In this document: piece by piece, positions 9,608 through 18,950 of the stretch
How positions within the stretch are numbered: position 1 is the stretch's first letter
Layout of the letters: every line of letters begins with the position of its first letter
Assembly (NCBI RefSeq): GCF_002777915.1
Contig: NZ_NJGE01000011.1
Coordinates: forward strand, 18,950-62,624
DNA: 43,675 nucleotides
Direction of reading: 5' to 3'
Origin: Bartonella tribocorum
GTDB lineage: Bacteria; Pseudomonadota; Alphaproteobacteria; Rhizobiales; Rhizobiaceae
Made by a program: the position numbers and the translations under genes
The notes under the pieces: generated by a model
Databases searched by the model: none
The model's input: only the letters and a program-made list of their open reading frames with translations
Told to the model about the DNA's origin: nothing

Positions 9608-10639
9608 TTATAGGCAATTTTCAAAACCAGTTTTTAACTTTTCTGCATCAAGAGAGCGTCCGATAAAAACAAGGCGGCTTTCTCGTTTTTCATCTTCATG
9701 CCATGGGCGTTGGTGTTGTCCCTCAAGAAGCATATGAATGCCTTGAATGACATAGCGATCATCATCTCCTTGAAAGGCAATGATGCCTTTAAGACGCAAG
9801 ATATCAGGTCCTTGTTGTTGCGTAACTTGTTGGATCCAAGGGAAAAACTTTTCTGGTTGCAGGGCTCCTGTTGTTAAACTTATAGAAGTGACGGTAATAT
9901 CATGAATACTGGAAGTGTGATGATGATGGTCATGATGGCAATCGGGACCACACACATGATCTCCCTGTTGATCTGTATGCTCGTGATCAAGAAAATGAGG
10001 CTCATGGTCTAAAGCGCGTTGGAGATCAAAGAAGCCACGATTGAGGAGTTTATCAAGAGGGATATTGGTGCGCTGTGTTGTATAGAGTATCGCGCGAGGA
10101 TTAATGGCAAGAATAAGAGATTCTGCATGGGCACGTTCTTGTGCCGTGACGAGATCAATCTTATTTAAAAGAACGATATCTGCGAAGGCAATTTGCTCTT
10201 CAACTTCACGACTTTTTTTAAGTTGAGAGGGCAAATGCTTCGCATCAACGACCGCTATGACACTGTCGAGAGCTGTTTTTTCATGGACAGTATCATCCAT
10301 GAAAAAGGTTTGTGCAACAGGAACGGGATCAGCAAGCCCTGTTGTTTCTATAATAATCGCATCAAATCGATGAGAACGTTGCATCAAACTTTCCAGAATG
10401 CGAATGAGATCGCCGCGTACGGTGCAGCAAACACAGCCATTATTCATTTCATAAATTTCCTCATCGGATTCAATAATCAGGTCATTATCAATCCCAATTT
10501 CACCAAATTCATTGACAATGACGGCATAACGTTTGCCATGATTTTCACTGAGAATGCGGTTTAGAAGGGTGGTTTTTCCTGCACCAAGATAGCCCGTGAG
10601 AACTGTAACAGGAAGTTTTTTTGGGGGTATTGTTTCCAT
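9608..10639 (-). CDS. COG0523 (CobW-like) metal-chaperone GTPase
   Basis: 343 residues. Walker A GYLGAGKT is at 16-23, the COG0523 hallmark CVCC (within [13 protein letters not shown]) at 69-72, the switch-like ETTGLADP near 98, and the guanine-specificity NKID at 159-162. A histidine/cysteine-rich insertion ([12 protein letters not shown]) near residues 225-245 would bind metal. A C-terminal CobW domain follows, with LRLKGIIAF and FIGRSLD. By family knowledge these GTPases deliver metals, often zinc, to client enzymes; the cobalamin role of true CobW is unlikely here because no cobalamin genes are near. The gene lies 21 bp downstream of the creatininase-family hydrolase and 5 bp upstream of the WD40 gene. 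A metallohydrolase upstream is a plausible client, but this is inference. Confidence 0.92.
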   Translation of the reverse strand: METIPPKKLPVTVLTGYLGAGKTTLLNRILSENHGKRYAVIVNEFGEIGIDNDLIIESDEEIYEMNNGCVCCTVRGDLIRILESLMQRSHRFDAIIIETTGLADPVPVAQTFFMDDTVHEKTALDSVIAVVDAKHLPSQLKKSREVEEQIAFADIVLLNKIDLVTAQERAHAESLILAINPRAILYTTQRTNIPLDKLLNRGFFDLQRALDHEPHFLDHEHTDQQGDHVCGPDCHHDHHHHTSSIHDITVTSISLTTGALQPEKFFPWIQQVTQQQGPDILRLKGIIAFQGDDDRYVIQGIHMLLEGQHQRPWHEDEKRESRLVFIGRSLDAEKLKTGFENCL

Positions 10640-10660
10640 GAGGGGACCTTTTATTGTTCT

Positions 10661-11404
10661 TTATTGCCATGTGTTTATGTTAAATCGCTTGATATCATCA
10701 AGTAAATCAAGAAGCTGAGATAGAACATGAGAAAAGATTGCTTCACCCGCTTGTGGTGTTGCTTTGCTTGCATTTCCTGCTGCACCTTGCAGGTTTAGAT
10801 CACGCATTGTCCAGCCAAAGGCATGAGGCCCATAAGCACGTAAATAGCGATAATTGGCAATCATATCCGCTTGTTTATTATGAAAATTTGCGGCTTTTTC
10901 CATATGGACTTTTTCTGGAGCTAAATAGAGCATGAGAGAGGTTTCAATAAAACCTCCATGGATATCTAGATGCTGTTGGGAAGGTTCTATCAGACCTTGT
11001 GGCAAACCAAAACGGCTCCAGCTTGTTGCAACAGCAAGCATGGAAAGGCGCTTTCGTAATTCGGTGATCACAATGCTCATTAAAGGTGAATTGCCTCCAT
11101 GAGCATTGAGAAGAAGAAGACGGTTGATCCCTTGGTGATAGCAGTTTTCACCAATCTTTATCCAGCGCTTAATCGCATCAGAAAAAGTAAGGGTTTGTGT
11201 TCCTGTCACATCCATATGTTCTATAGAATAGCCAATCTTTTCAACGGGTAAAAGTGCGATATGATATTGTTCTTTTGTTTGTAAAGTGAGAGCTTTTGCA
11301 AAAGCTTCAGCAATAATCCAGTCGGTTTCGAAGGGAAGGTGCTCTCCGTGATATTCGTGGGCGCCCAAAGGTAAAAGAGCGAGAAAAGGTGTGTTCGATA
11401 CCAT
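10661..11404 (-). CDS. Creatininase-family metallohydrolase
   Basis: A 247-residue creatininase/creatinine amidohydrolase family protein. Metal-site motifs are present in order: GAHEYHGEHLPFETD near residue 14 (the usual E-x-HG-x-HLP-x-x-TD), NAHGGN near 100, and DIHGGFIETSLML near 145, where the family has D-x-HAG-x-x-ETS. Members are usually di-metal (Zn/Mn) amidohydrolases; substrates include creatinine and formamides in cofactor pathways such as mycofactocin (MftE). The substrate here cannot be read from sequence. It is the first gene of the - operon with the GTPase and the WD40 protein. The start ATG at 11404 gives a short but complete N-terminus. Confidence 0.88.
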   Translation of the reverse strand: MVSNTPFLALLPLGAHEYHGEHLPFETDWIIAEAFAKALTLQTKEQYHIALLPVEKIGYSIEHMDVTGTQTLTFSDAIKRWIKIGENCYHQGINRLLLLNAHGGNSPLMSIVITELRKRLSMLAVATSWSRFGLPQGLIEPSQQHLDIHGGFIETSLMLYLAPEKVHMEKAANFHNKQADMIANYRYLRAYGPHAFGWTMRDLNLQGAAGNASKATPQAGEAIFSHVLSQLLDLLDDIKRFNINTWQ

Positions 11405-12110
11405 AAATTATTGCCCAAAAGAGAAGTTAACTCAGACAAAGTGATCAAAGCTGTTGTCACTATTTAATCTATCTAGAAAAGAAACGCAAATAGGTGTATT
11501 TTTACATCCCATAGGGAGGTTTTAAGAATGAGAGCTTTATTAAAATTTTATTGAGTGAAGTTAACACATTTTTTGATAGAATATGCGGACCTCCTCTAAA
11601 GATAGGTATCTTTTGTAAGCGTTTTTGATGCCTCTTTTTATTTTTGATAAGTCAATATTTAGCAATTTTAAATATTTCACATCATCGAATAAAAAATAAT
11701 TTTTTTCATTATGTCTTAAAAAAGGTAATTCGAGATAAGGTTGAATAGTCTTTTTTCTGCTGTGGAACGAGGATAACAAAAACACTTTTTGTTGTAGCAG
11801 CGGCTATGATGGCACAGACTTTGGCTTCAATCAGGATTCCTACGTTCTTAATTCAAGTTTACATATATTTTTTACAAAAGGATAGAGGTGTTTTTTTATT
11901 CATTTTACTTTAAATAGAGTCTTATAAGAATTTATTTTTTCATTAGAAAAATGAAAAAATAACGAGATAAATTAATGTAAATATTATATTTTACATTAGA
12001 TAAAATCGCATAACAAAAATATATTATATTTTATAAAACGTATTTAAATTTACACTGTTTATTATTATACTTCTATTTTATTTTAAATAAAAATATGATA
12101 ATATGAATAT
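11405..12110. other. AT-rich gap with a possible signal-peptide remnant
   Basis: About 700 bp. A 74-codon frame on - (11561-11785) starts at GTG and has no recognisable domain. On + at 11767-11913 a 48-codon stretch without a start reads TKTLFVVAAAMMAQTLAS, which looks like a Sec signal peptide, then runs into unrelated-looking residues and a stop. It is most easily read as the 5' stub of a lost exported protein. The rest has no visible structure. Confidence 0.4.
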
Positions 12111-12407
12111 ATGTCTAAAATATTTAAAAATAATTTTTATTTCTATATTTTTATAGCATTCATTCTTTTTTTTACACAAATTACAGAAAGTCATGTAAAT
12201 ATTTCTAAAGATTTATTTCAAAGTGAATTATTCTTGCCTAATCAAGAGGAAAATATAGTGACTCGAAATATAGGTAGGGCTGTAATCTATCCTATTGAGG
12301 AAAAAAATCAGCTAACTTTTATGAAAGTGAAGCAGGAAAGTTGTTTTTCAGTATTTTGGGGGATTGTCTCATTTTTCATGACGCTCTTAGTATTTGGTTT
12401 TAGGTAG
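12111..12407 (+). CDS. Small exported or membrane protein, paralogue of the 13329 gene
   Basis: 98 residues. The N-terminal KIFKN followed by a hydrophobic segment (about 10-25) looks like a signal peptide or anchor, and a second hydrophobic stretch lies at the C-terminus (VFWGIVSFFMTLLVF). It aligns with the protein encoded at 13329-13684 (frameshift repaired). Shared pieces are KIFKN, LFF-x-Q-x-x-E, K-x-x-FQ, RAVIY followed by an EE pair, KV, and FS-x-x-FWG. I do not know the function; it appears to be a lineage-specific family. There is no clear Shine-Dalgarno upstream and the surrounding DNA is extremely AT-rich, so expression is uncertain. Confidence 0.6.
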   Translation: MSKIFKNNFYFYIFIAFILFFTQITESHVNISKDLFQSELFLPNQEENIVTRNIGRAVIYPIEEKNQLTFMKVKQESCFSVFWGIVSFFMTLLVFGFR

Positions 12408-13328
12408 TTTTCTAGCCCTCTCGTGTTGCTTATAATGTTTTTGTAAAGCTGATAGGTTGATTTATTTCATAAGTGTATTTTGTTAATTTTGAAAATATTC
12501 AATGCGTTATGTTGTATGGGATAGGGGGTGAGAGGCCTTTTTGAAGATGCACTGGTGTGTTTTATAGATTAATAAAAGTTGAAAATTATTTCATTAACGT
12601 CTTCTCTATTTGAAAATAGAGATCTTTATGGCTGTTTTATCAAAGAATAGTACACATTTTTAGGGTTTATTGATGGAAATATCTTTGTTTTAGATCGCTG
12701 TTTTTACTTGTTAGAAGTTTTCATTTCTCGATATCACCGATAGCAAACCTACACCGTATCGATGCGTTATAGAATAAGAGAGCTCAGAAGAATTATTCCA
12801 TTTCTCTTTTATTTCGATAATAGACAAGTATTATGATGTTAATAGTTTTTAATTCTATACTGTTTTAAAATTTATTGTCATTTAAAATCATTTATAAAAG
12901 CTCTGTTGTATTATTTTTAAGCTTTATTTTTCTGTGAAATTTTATGAATGTTTATTATTTTAAATTAAAGCAATAGAAATGATAAAATATTACTTAAATT
13001 ATCTTAATTTTATATCATAAATGATTTTATTGTAAAAGTAAGAAATTATGTTTGATCATTCATCAATATTTCTAAAATTTTAGGTAATAATAGTGCGATA
13101 GAGACGAGCGATATATTTACTTTAATAAATTTTCTTAAGTTTATTGTTTAGCAACTTTCTATTATTGTTATTGTTGTTTTAAAAATTTGGATTATGTCTT
13201 TACATATAATACATTGCGTGTTATATTTATCGTAAATTTATATATAATATATCATATTGTATTATTTATTTTTATATATGAATATTCTTTTACTTTCGCA
13301 GTGAAGAAAAAGAGGAGCAAATAAAGCT
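12408..13328. other. Very AT-rich non-coding stretch
   Basis: About 920 bp with no sustained open frame, no convincing repeat and no RNA structure that I could see. It separates the two paralogous small-protein genes, so it may hold decayed copies too diverged to recognise by eye. Confidence 0.5.
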
Positions 13329-13684
13329 ATGCTTAAAATATTTAAAAATCGTGTGTATTCATTTACTTTTACATTGTTTATGCTTTTTTTATACAAGCTT
13401 TAGAAGGGAATGCGGGTTTTGTAAAAAGTCAATTTCAAGAGAGAATGGCAGTTACTGTTTTTACAGCAGACAACAATGCAGTTATTAAAGCAGCGGATAG
13501 AGCTGTTATTTACGGGGCTGAGGAACAAGAAGGCGTTCCTTTTGGAAAAGTTGAAAAAGTTTCTGCATTTTCAGGTTCAGCTTTTTGGGGTGGGATAGGT
13601 GTTGTCTCACTTCTTGCTGCTTTATGTTGTGGCGATATAATTGGTACCGTTGTATCTCTTGTAGGAATATTGTGTACACTCTAG
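13329..13684 (+). pseudogene. Frameshifted paralogue of the 12111 small exported protein
   Basis: A good ribosome site (AGAGGAG about 10 bp upstream) precedes ATG 13329, which starts MLKIFKNRVYSF and a hydrophobic signal-like segment. The frame ends at a TAG at 13401 because a T-run at 13384-13390 has seven T. With eight T the frame would read FFIQALEGNAGF and continue into the long frame that ends at 13684, giving 118 residues. The restored product shares RAVIY, EE, KV and FS-x-x-FWG with the 12111 protein and ends in a glycine-rich hydrophobic tail. The downstream part could still start at ATG 13445, which has a GAGAG just upstream, but would lack the signal. A sequencing error or phase-variable slippage is also possible. 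Confidence 0.6.
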
Positions 13685-13691
13685 GTAGAAG

Positions 13692-13719
13692 ACTCATCGA
13701 CAAAGTCGAAGAGTTTTTC
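13692..13719 (+). terminator. Intrinsic terminator after the frameshifted small gene
   Basis: Ten-nt arms (13692-13701 and 13705-13714) pair with one A-A mismatch around an AAA loop, followed directly by TTTTT. It begins 8 bp past the stop codon. A proper terminator here suggests the gene was recently functional. Confidence 0.75.
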
Positions 13720-14480
13720 CTTCACTTTATTATTTTGAAAAATAAATGCTAAGAGTAATTTATACGGCATTTGATGGAAAATCACTCTTATTAATACGAT
13801 CTATCTTTTGTTGGTGTTATTAAAGTTTAATGGTTTGCAATTGATGTTTTTTCTTTTCAAAGTGGTGTAACCTGATTTTTTAAAGTCTATGGTTATTTCT
13901 TCATCGTAACACTTGTACTTTCTTTATCATTCTTTTTAAAATATTTTTTAGGCTGTAAAATAAGAAGAGATAAAATAAAAAATATTTCTGTATTTTCTCT
14001 TTGAGCATAAGTGTATGATGATAAATTATCATTTCAAATCTGTTTATGTTGAATCCATCAAAAACATTTTTTATATATCACAAATTGCATTTGTGTATGG
14101 ATAAAAACTCTTTAAGAAAAGAGTAAAAATTTTCTCATGAATTCTCTCTAAGGCTCAAGGGTTATCGTAGTATTGGGGGTTATCGTAGTATTGGGAATTG
14201 TAAAATAAGAAGATAATGCCGTTTTGTATCTTTATGGCATAAAGATAGCGATACAGAACATATCTTATATTATCTCATGGAGAGGTTTATGTTATCGTAT
14301 TTATAGGCTTTCTTGTGAGAGAGATGTGCTGATATGCAAGGTTGGAAAATGTTTTTATTAAAACAGACACTTGAATTTGCAACACAAGTATATTCTGGGT
14401 TGTTCTGTCGCGTAAGGGAAGGATGCTGTTAAGTAAGGGGATAAGGAGGGAATACATGAGTGAGAGGAGAGGGCAAGTAT
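13720..14480. other. Non-coding stretch with minor repeats
   Basis: About 760 bp without a supported gene. It contains an 18-bp direct repeat (units starting 14161 and 14179) and a short perfect inverted repeat around 14223-14243. A 75-codon frame on - (14287-14514) partly overlaps the 195-bp repeat array and has no recognisable domain. Confidence 0.45.
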
Positions 14481-14918
14481 AAGATCTTGTTTGGCATAAA
14501 AATTTGCAATCCACGTGATTTTCACGAAGGGAGTTTTCTTAACCTAGAATGCGTTTATTTTTTACACGTTACTCTCATATAGGAAAGAAACGTTGTTCTT
14601 TACAAATCAATGGATTTTTAGTTAGGGTAACGAAGAGGACGATTATAGCTTAGCGGGAGAAGGGCAATGAAGTAAAAGGTCTTGTTTGGCATAAAGATTT
14701 GCAATCCATGTGATTTTCACGAAAGAAGTTTTCTTAACCTAGAATGCGTTTATTTTTTACGCGTTACCCTCATATAGAAAAGAAACGTTGTTCTTTACAA
14801 ATCAATGGATTTTTAGTTAGGGTAACGAAGAGGATGATTATAGCTTAGCGGGGGAAGGGCAATGAAGTAAAAGGTCTTGTTTGGCACGAAGACGTGCAAT
14901 CCATTGACCTTCACGAAT
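14481..14918 (-). repeat. 195-bp tandem repeat containing copies of the 3' end of the neighbouring gene
   Basis: Two full units (14481-14675, 14676-14870) and a partial third (14871 to about 14918) that lies inside the oxidoreductase gene. The start of each unit is at an exact 195-bp offset, with scattered base changes between units. On the - strand each copy still encodes something like WIANLYAKQDLLLHCPSPAKL and a stop, the C-terminus of the adjacent gene, so the array arose by repeated duplication of the gene tail plus about 110 bp of downstream DNA. The copies carry substitutions and have no start. Confidence 0.85.
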
Positions 14919-16172
14919 AGCTGTGTTGTGTACTGTAATGAGTTCATTTTTTTTAATTGCAGCTGTTACGGTTGCTTTTTCTAAAAGACCACAAGGAATG
15001 GCTTGGCAAGCGCGTGCTTCTGCAATGTTCATAATCCAAGCGCGATAACTGTAAAGACCAATAAAATCTAGCTGATCGCCGGGGTATAAATCTTTTTTAG
15101 CAACAGCACAGACTTCTACTACGGGATGGTTAAGGGGCACCATATCTTTTTTGCCATAAAGCATAACGCGTGCGCAGGTGAGGGGAACTTCCATTGCAGT
15201 TAAATGATAAGGGCGGTGAAAGGTGAAATAAGGTCCCTGACCAATTTTTAAATCTTCCATACGTTCGCGTAAACGTGGGTGTGCTATTTCTGCAATGACA
15301 AAGACACCTGGGGAGACACCTTGACCTATTGAATAATCTACCACACCATATTGTTGCAAAATACCCCCATCTTGTTTTGGGATAAGGACTTTGTTTAAAT
15401 CTTGCAGTGCTGCTTGAGGGCCGTGCATTCCTGGGCAATCGGGGAGAAGTCCAGTGGCATTGGCAATTGCTGCCATTTCAACCATCGTTTTGGAACCATC
15501 AATAAATTCAACCAACATACGCACATTCATATTACGGCGGTGTGCTTCTTCTTCGTAAGCATCAGGTGTGGCATCAAAGAGAAGAGGATTATTTTTCCCT
15601 TTTCCTGCTGCAACAATTTTATGCCCAAGAGCTGAAACAAACTCGATGAGTTCCATGCAAGAAGTAGGTTCATCACCAGCACCAAGGGTATAAATAAGGC
15701 CTCGTTTTTCTGCCTCATGTTTCAGATACGGGCCAATCGTAACATCGGCTTCAACATTCATCATGACAAGATGTTTGTTGTTTTCAAGCGCTTTAAAGCC
15801 AATTTCTGCTCCTGCTTCAGGATAACCTGTTGCATCAACGATAATATCAATTTGTTCATGGCGCAAAACAAGGTCAATATCGTCTGTTGCCGCAATCAAA
15901 CCTTTTTCAATGCTTTGCGTGAGGGCATGAGCATTTTCAACTTCACAGACATGTCCTTCTTCACCATAGGCAAGTATCGCAGCATCAAAAATACGTGATG
16001 GTGTCCTCGTGGCTACGGCAGCGATTGTTATACCCTCCATATGCGCAACACTTGATAATAAATCAGTGCCCATTTCACCACAACCAATCAGTCCAATACG
16101 GATAGGGGGATGGTTTTCTGCACGTTGCTTCAAATCATGCGCCAAACCTGTTGGATTCACATTGCTTGCCAT
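14838..16172 (-). CDS. Homoserine-dehydrogenase-like NAD(P) oxidoreductase with SAF domain
   Basis: 444 residues from ATG 16172. An upstream in-frame TTG at 16205 is possible, but the ATG has GGGA about 10 bases before it. The N-terminal Rossmann fold has IGLIGCGEMG near residues 25-35. A central region holds DATGYPEAG, GAGDEPTSCMELIEF and GKGKNNPL, and a C-terminal SAF-like domain lies at about 350-440 (VVEVCAVAKKDLYPGDQLD to KKNELITVHN). This matches COG4091, annotated as predicted homoserine dehydrogenase; the physiological reaction of the family is not settled. It is probably cytoplasmic and stands alone on -, divergent from the MaoC gene. Its 3' end is embedded in the 195-bp repeat array, and the last repeat unit is its own coding end. 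Confidence 0.85.
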   Translation of the reverse strand: MASNVNPTGLAHDLKQRAENHPPIRIGLIGCGEMGTDLLSSVAHMEGITIAAVATRTPSRIFDAAILAYGEEGHVCEVENAHALTQSIEKGLIAATDDIDLVLRHEQIDIIVDATGYPEAGAEIGFKALENNKHLVMMNVEADVTIGPYLKHEAEKRGLIYTLGAGDEPTSCMELIEFVSALGHKIVAAGKGKNNPLLFDATPDAYEEEAHRRNMNVRMLVEFIDGSKTMVEMAAIANATGLLPDCPGMHGPQAALQDLNKVLIPKQDGGILQQYGVVDYSIGQGVSPGVFVIAEIAHPRLRERMEDLKIGQGPYFTFHRPYHLTAMEVPLTCARVMLYGKKDMVPLNHPVVEVCAVAKKDLYPGDQLDFIGLYSYRAWIMNIAEARACQAIPCGLLEKATVTAAIKKNELITVHNTAIREGQWIARLRAKQDLLLHCPSPAKL

Positions 16173-16331
16173 TCTTTTTTCCCATTTGAAAACTATTCTA
16201 CTCAAAGAGTTTTCTTATTCATAAGGTGTATTTGTTTTTAAGACAATTAATCTTTTATCCTTGATGCTCTAATCAATGGGTTTTATAAAAGCAAGAGGGG
16301 GGGCTTTATCAAGTAAAATAGGAATAGCATT

Positions 16332-16811
16332 ATGCAGCAAAAAATCGCAGTACAAGATGTCACTACTTTTATTGGAAAAGAAATGGGATTATCGCAGTGG
16401 CGTCTTGTTACACAGGATATGATTAATCAATTTGCATGCGCTACAGATGATCATCAATGGATACACGTTGATGAGGAAAAGGCTAAAAAGACACCTTTTG
16501 GTGGAACGATTGCTCATGGGTTTTTAACATTATCGCTTTTGTCTACGCTTGCTTATGAGGCTCTTCCAGAGTTAGAAGGGGCTACAATGGGGATTAATTA
16601 TGGTTTTGATAAAATCCGTTTCATGAGCCCTGTGAAAACAGGGGCACGGGTGCGTGCCCGTTTTGTGTTAGATGATGCCGAGATTCGTCCTTCTGGTCGC
16701 GTCGTTTTCCATTATGGGGTTACAGTGGAAGTGGAACAGTTAAAAAAACCAGCTCTCACAGCTCAGTGGCTTGTTGTGGCTGTGGTTGGAGAGAAATCCA
16801 CAAGCTCTTAA
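16332..16811 (+). CDS. MaoC-like (R)-specific enoyl-CoA hydratase / NodN-type protein
   Basis: 159 residues forming a single hot-dog fold. The hydratase motif is visible as ATDDHQWIHVDEEKA, with the D and H about five residues apart, followed by FGGTIAHGFLTLSLLS, the classic MaoC GG-x-x-x-HG segment. By family knowledge such proteins hydrate (R)-enoyl-CoA intermediates; rhizobial NodN is a homologue. The substrate is unknown. It starts at ATG 16332 with AGGA upstream and is transcribed divergently from the SAF oxidoreductase across about 160 bp. It stands alone; the region after it is occupied by a decayed metI copy on the other strand. Confidence 0.87.
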   Translation: MQQKIAVQDVTTFIGKEMGLSQWRLVTQDMINQFACATDDHQWIHVDEEKAKKTPFGGTIAHGFLTLSLLSTLAYEALPELEGATMGINYGFDKIRFMSPVKTGARVRARFVLDDAEIRPSGRVVFHYGVTVEVEQLKKPALTAQWLVVAVVGEKSTSS

Positions 16812-16827
16812 ATTGTTTTTGTGTTTT

Positions 16828-17150
16828 GTTTCAATGAATTTTTGCACAATTTTATTAGACAACCATTAGGTAATGATGTGGAGAGTGATTATAAGAGGGC
16901 CAAAGCTTGTCATAATAGAGGCATAACGCTTCTGAAATGTCCAGTGAGTGGAATGGTTTGTGGATGACAAGACAATAACTATAACGGCAAAACCCATAAT
17001 CATGCGAAGTGCTTTACGGAATTAAGAACAACAATTTGCTCTTCTTATAGAAGAGATAGCTTCAATGGGCTTTTTTCCTCCTGTTTTGAAAGAGAGTTCA
17101 GCTATGCGTATAGACAAGGAATAGTTGAAATGGTGAGAATAAAGAGAACA
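16828..17150 (-). pseudogene. Degenerate duplicate of the metI 3' half
   Basis: Read on -, this stretch resembles metI, the gene just to its right. The block near 17059-17145 matches metI near 17553-17640 (GCTTCAATG, then shared text through the end of the block), and 16840-16900 matches the metI end near 17279-17340. The offset shifts from about 494 to about 439 bp, implying a deletion of some 55 bp inside the copy. It has no start and many substitutions, so it is non-functional. Confidence 0.65.
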
Positions 17151-17258
17151 GGAAGTTATTTCTCTACTCTCTTTTTTGCTCACCATATGCATTAAGTGGG
17201 GAAACGGTAAAAAAAAGGGCTTATGGTATAGGAAGACAGCCGCAAGCTTTTCGTTGTT

Positions 17259-17918
17259 TTAATGCTTCGTTTTATCAAGTTTTTGTACGATTTTATCAGA
17301 AGTCCACTGGGTTATAATATTGAGTATGATCAAAAGGATGATAACAATGGTCATGATGAAGGTATTATAACGTTGATAGCCATAGCGGATTGCCATGTCT
17401 CCTAAACCGCCTCCACCAAGATATCCAGCAAGTGAGGTGGCACCTATGAGAGAAATAAGCATGACTGTAAAACCTGTAATGAGGCTAGGGAGAGCTTCAG
17501 GAATAAGAACATGTCTGATAATTTGAAGACGGCTTGCACCCATGGAGCGGATAGCTTCAATGAGACCTTTTTCAACGGTTTTAAAAGCGAGTTCTGCCAT
17601 GCGTGCATAAAAAGGAATAGCTGAAATGATCAGTATAAAAATTACAGCAGGCATTCCTATCCCTCTTCCTACAACGATACGCGTAACGGGAAGAAGATAA
17701 AATGCAAGAATAATAAAGGGAATGGCACGAATACTGTCAATGATCATGCTTAAAGGGCGATTGATGAGAGATGAGGCAAAAATCCCTCCGCGTGCTGTTG
17801 TATGAAGAAGAAGGCCAAGGGGTAGCCCTATAATAAATGCCATAAAAGAAGCACTAAGTGCCATCAATATTGTATCAATAACAGCTTGAGGAAGTTCATG
17901 AGTAAGAACATTAAACAT
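17259..17918 (-). CDS. metI: D/L-methionine ABC transporter permease MetI
   Basis: 219 residues with five or so hydrophobic membrane segments starting near residue 16 (ILMALSASFMAFIIGLPLG). The permease coupling motif appears as EAIRSMGASRLQIIRHVLIPEALPSL (EAA-x-x-x-G-x-x-x-x-x-x-x-I-x-LP type, about 140-165). The length is normal for MetI. Its first 8 bases overlap the end of metN, which points to translational coupling, and metQ lies just upstream on the same transcript. Together they import methionine across the inner membrane. A decayed duplicate of its 3' half lies immediately downstream. Confidence 0.95.
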   Translation of the reverse strand: MFNVLTHELPQAVIDTILMALSASFMAFIIGLPLGLLLHTTARGGIFASSLINRPLSMIIDSIRAIPFIILAFYLLPVTRIVVGRGIGMPAVIFILIISAIPFYARMAELAFKTVEKGLIEAIRSMGASRLQIIRHVLIPEALPSLITGFTVMLISLIGATSLAGYLGGGGLGDMAIRYGYQRYNTFIMTIVIILLIILNIITQWTSDKIVQKLDKTKH

Positions 17919-18945
17919 AACCTAACACCTCACAATATCGTCCTTTTTTCGTTAACCATTGAACAGCTTTTTCTAAAGCTTCTTTATCTTCTCCAGGAAG
18001 AGCTAAGAAGAGTCGCCCGATGGTTTCATCTTGAACAGTATCAATGCCACCATGCAAAATACGTGCTTTTAAACCACTCTCATTTTCTAGCAGATGAAGA
18101 AAAGGTTGCTGGGCAATTTCACCGGCAATATTGATTTCAATGACAGCCTCTTGTCCGATGGGTTTGAGATTTTTCGCAAATTTTTCAGGAAGTTGTGGGG
18201 TAACAAGCTTGAGCATGGCGATTGTTGTATCGTCTTGCGGTGATGTAAAAATGTCTTTCACACGTCCTTCTTCTACAATCTGCCCTTGATTAAGAACAAC
18301 GACGCGATGCGCTATGGTGCGCACAACTTCCATTTCATGGGTGATGAGCACAATCGTGAGATTGAGGTGTTTGTTAATATTAGCAAGGAGCTCTAGAATA
18401 GATTGTGTTGTTTCAGGATCAAGAGCAGAAGTTGCTTCATCGGATAACAATATTTTAGGATTAGCGGCTAAAGCACGGGCAATGCCAACCCGTTGTTTTT
18501 GTCCTCCGGACAATTGTGCCGGATAGCAATATTCTTTCCCATATAACCCAACCAATTCAATCAATTCAAGGGCACGTTTATGGCGCTGTTTTTTACTGAC
18601 ACCACTTAATTTAAGTGGCAATGCAATGTTATCAAGAATATTTTGTGATGAGAGAAGATTGAAATGTTGAAAAATCATCCCAATCCGTTGACGGTAAGGC
18701 GCCCATTCTGTCTCTGATAGATTTGAAATATCAACATCTTCAAAAAAAATAGACCCTGCATCAATCTTCTCTAACCCATTTAAACAGCGGATAAGTGTCG
18801 ACTTTCCTGCTCCACTGCGTCCAATAATGCCAAGAATTTCACCAGCATGAATATTTAAAGAGAGATTATTAATTACCCGAACACCAGCCGTTTTATTAAA
18901 ACAACGGCTGATGTTTTTTAAGGAGATAAGAGTAGGTTTTTCCAT
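17911..18945 (-). CDS. metN: Methionine ABC transporter ATPase MetN
   Basis: 344 residues. Walker A is GRSGAGKST (about 42-50), the ABC signature LSGGQKQR (about 143-150) and Walker B ILLSDEATSALDPE. A C-terminal NIL-type regulatory domain (about 265-340, EAVIEINIAGEIAQQPF onward) is present; in E. coli MetN this domain binds methionine and inhibits transport (trans-inhibition). It sits between metQ and metI on -, with an 8-bp overlap into metI. No SAM or methionine riboswitch was recognised upstream of the operon. Confidence 0.96.
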   Translation of the reverse strand: MEKPTLISLKNISRCFNKTAGVRVINNLSLNIHAGEILGIIGRSGAGKSTLIRCLNGLEKIDAGSIFFEDVDISNLSETEWAPYRQRIGMIFQHFNLLSSQNILDNIALPLKLSGVSKKQRHKRALELIELVGLYGKEYCYPAQLSGGQKQRVGIARALAANPKILLSDEATSALDPETTQSILELLANINKHLNLTIVLITHEMEVVRTIAHRVVVLNQGQIVEEGRVKDIFTSPQDDTTIAMLKLVTPQLPEKFAKNLKPIGQEAVIEINIAGEIAQQPFLHLLENESGLKARILHGGIDTVQDETIGRLFLALPGEDKEALEKAVQWLTKKGRYCEVLGYV

Positions 18946-18950
18946 TCACG

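Noticed and set aside
14159..14196. 18-bp direct repeat as a possible CRISPR or iteron
   Set aside because: Only two adjacent units without spacers; too little to support either.
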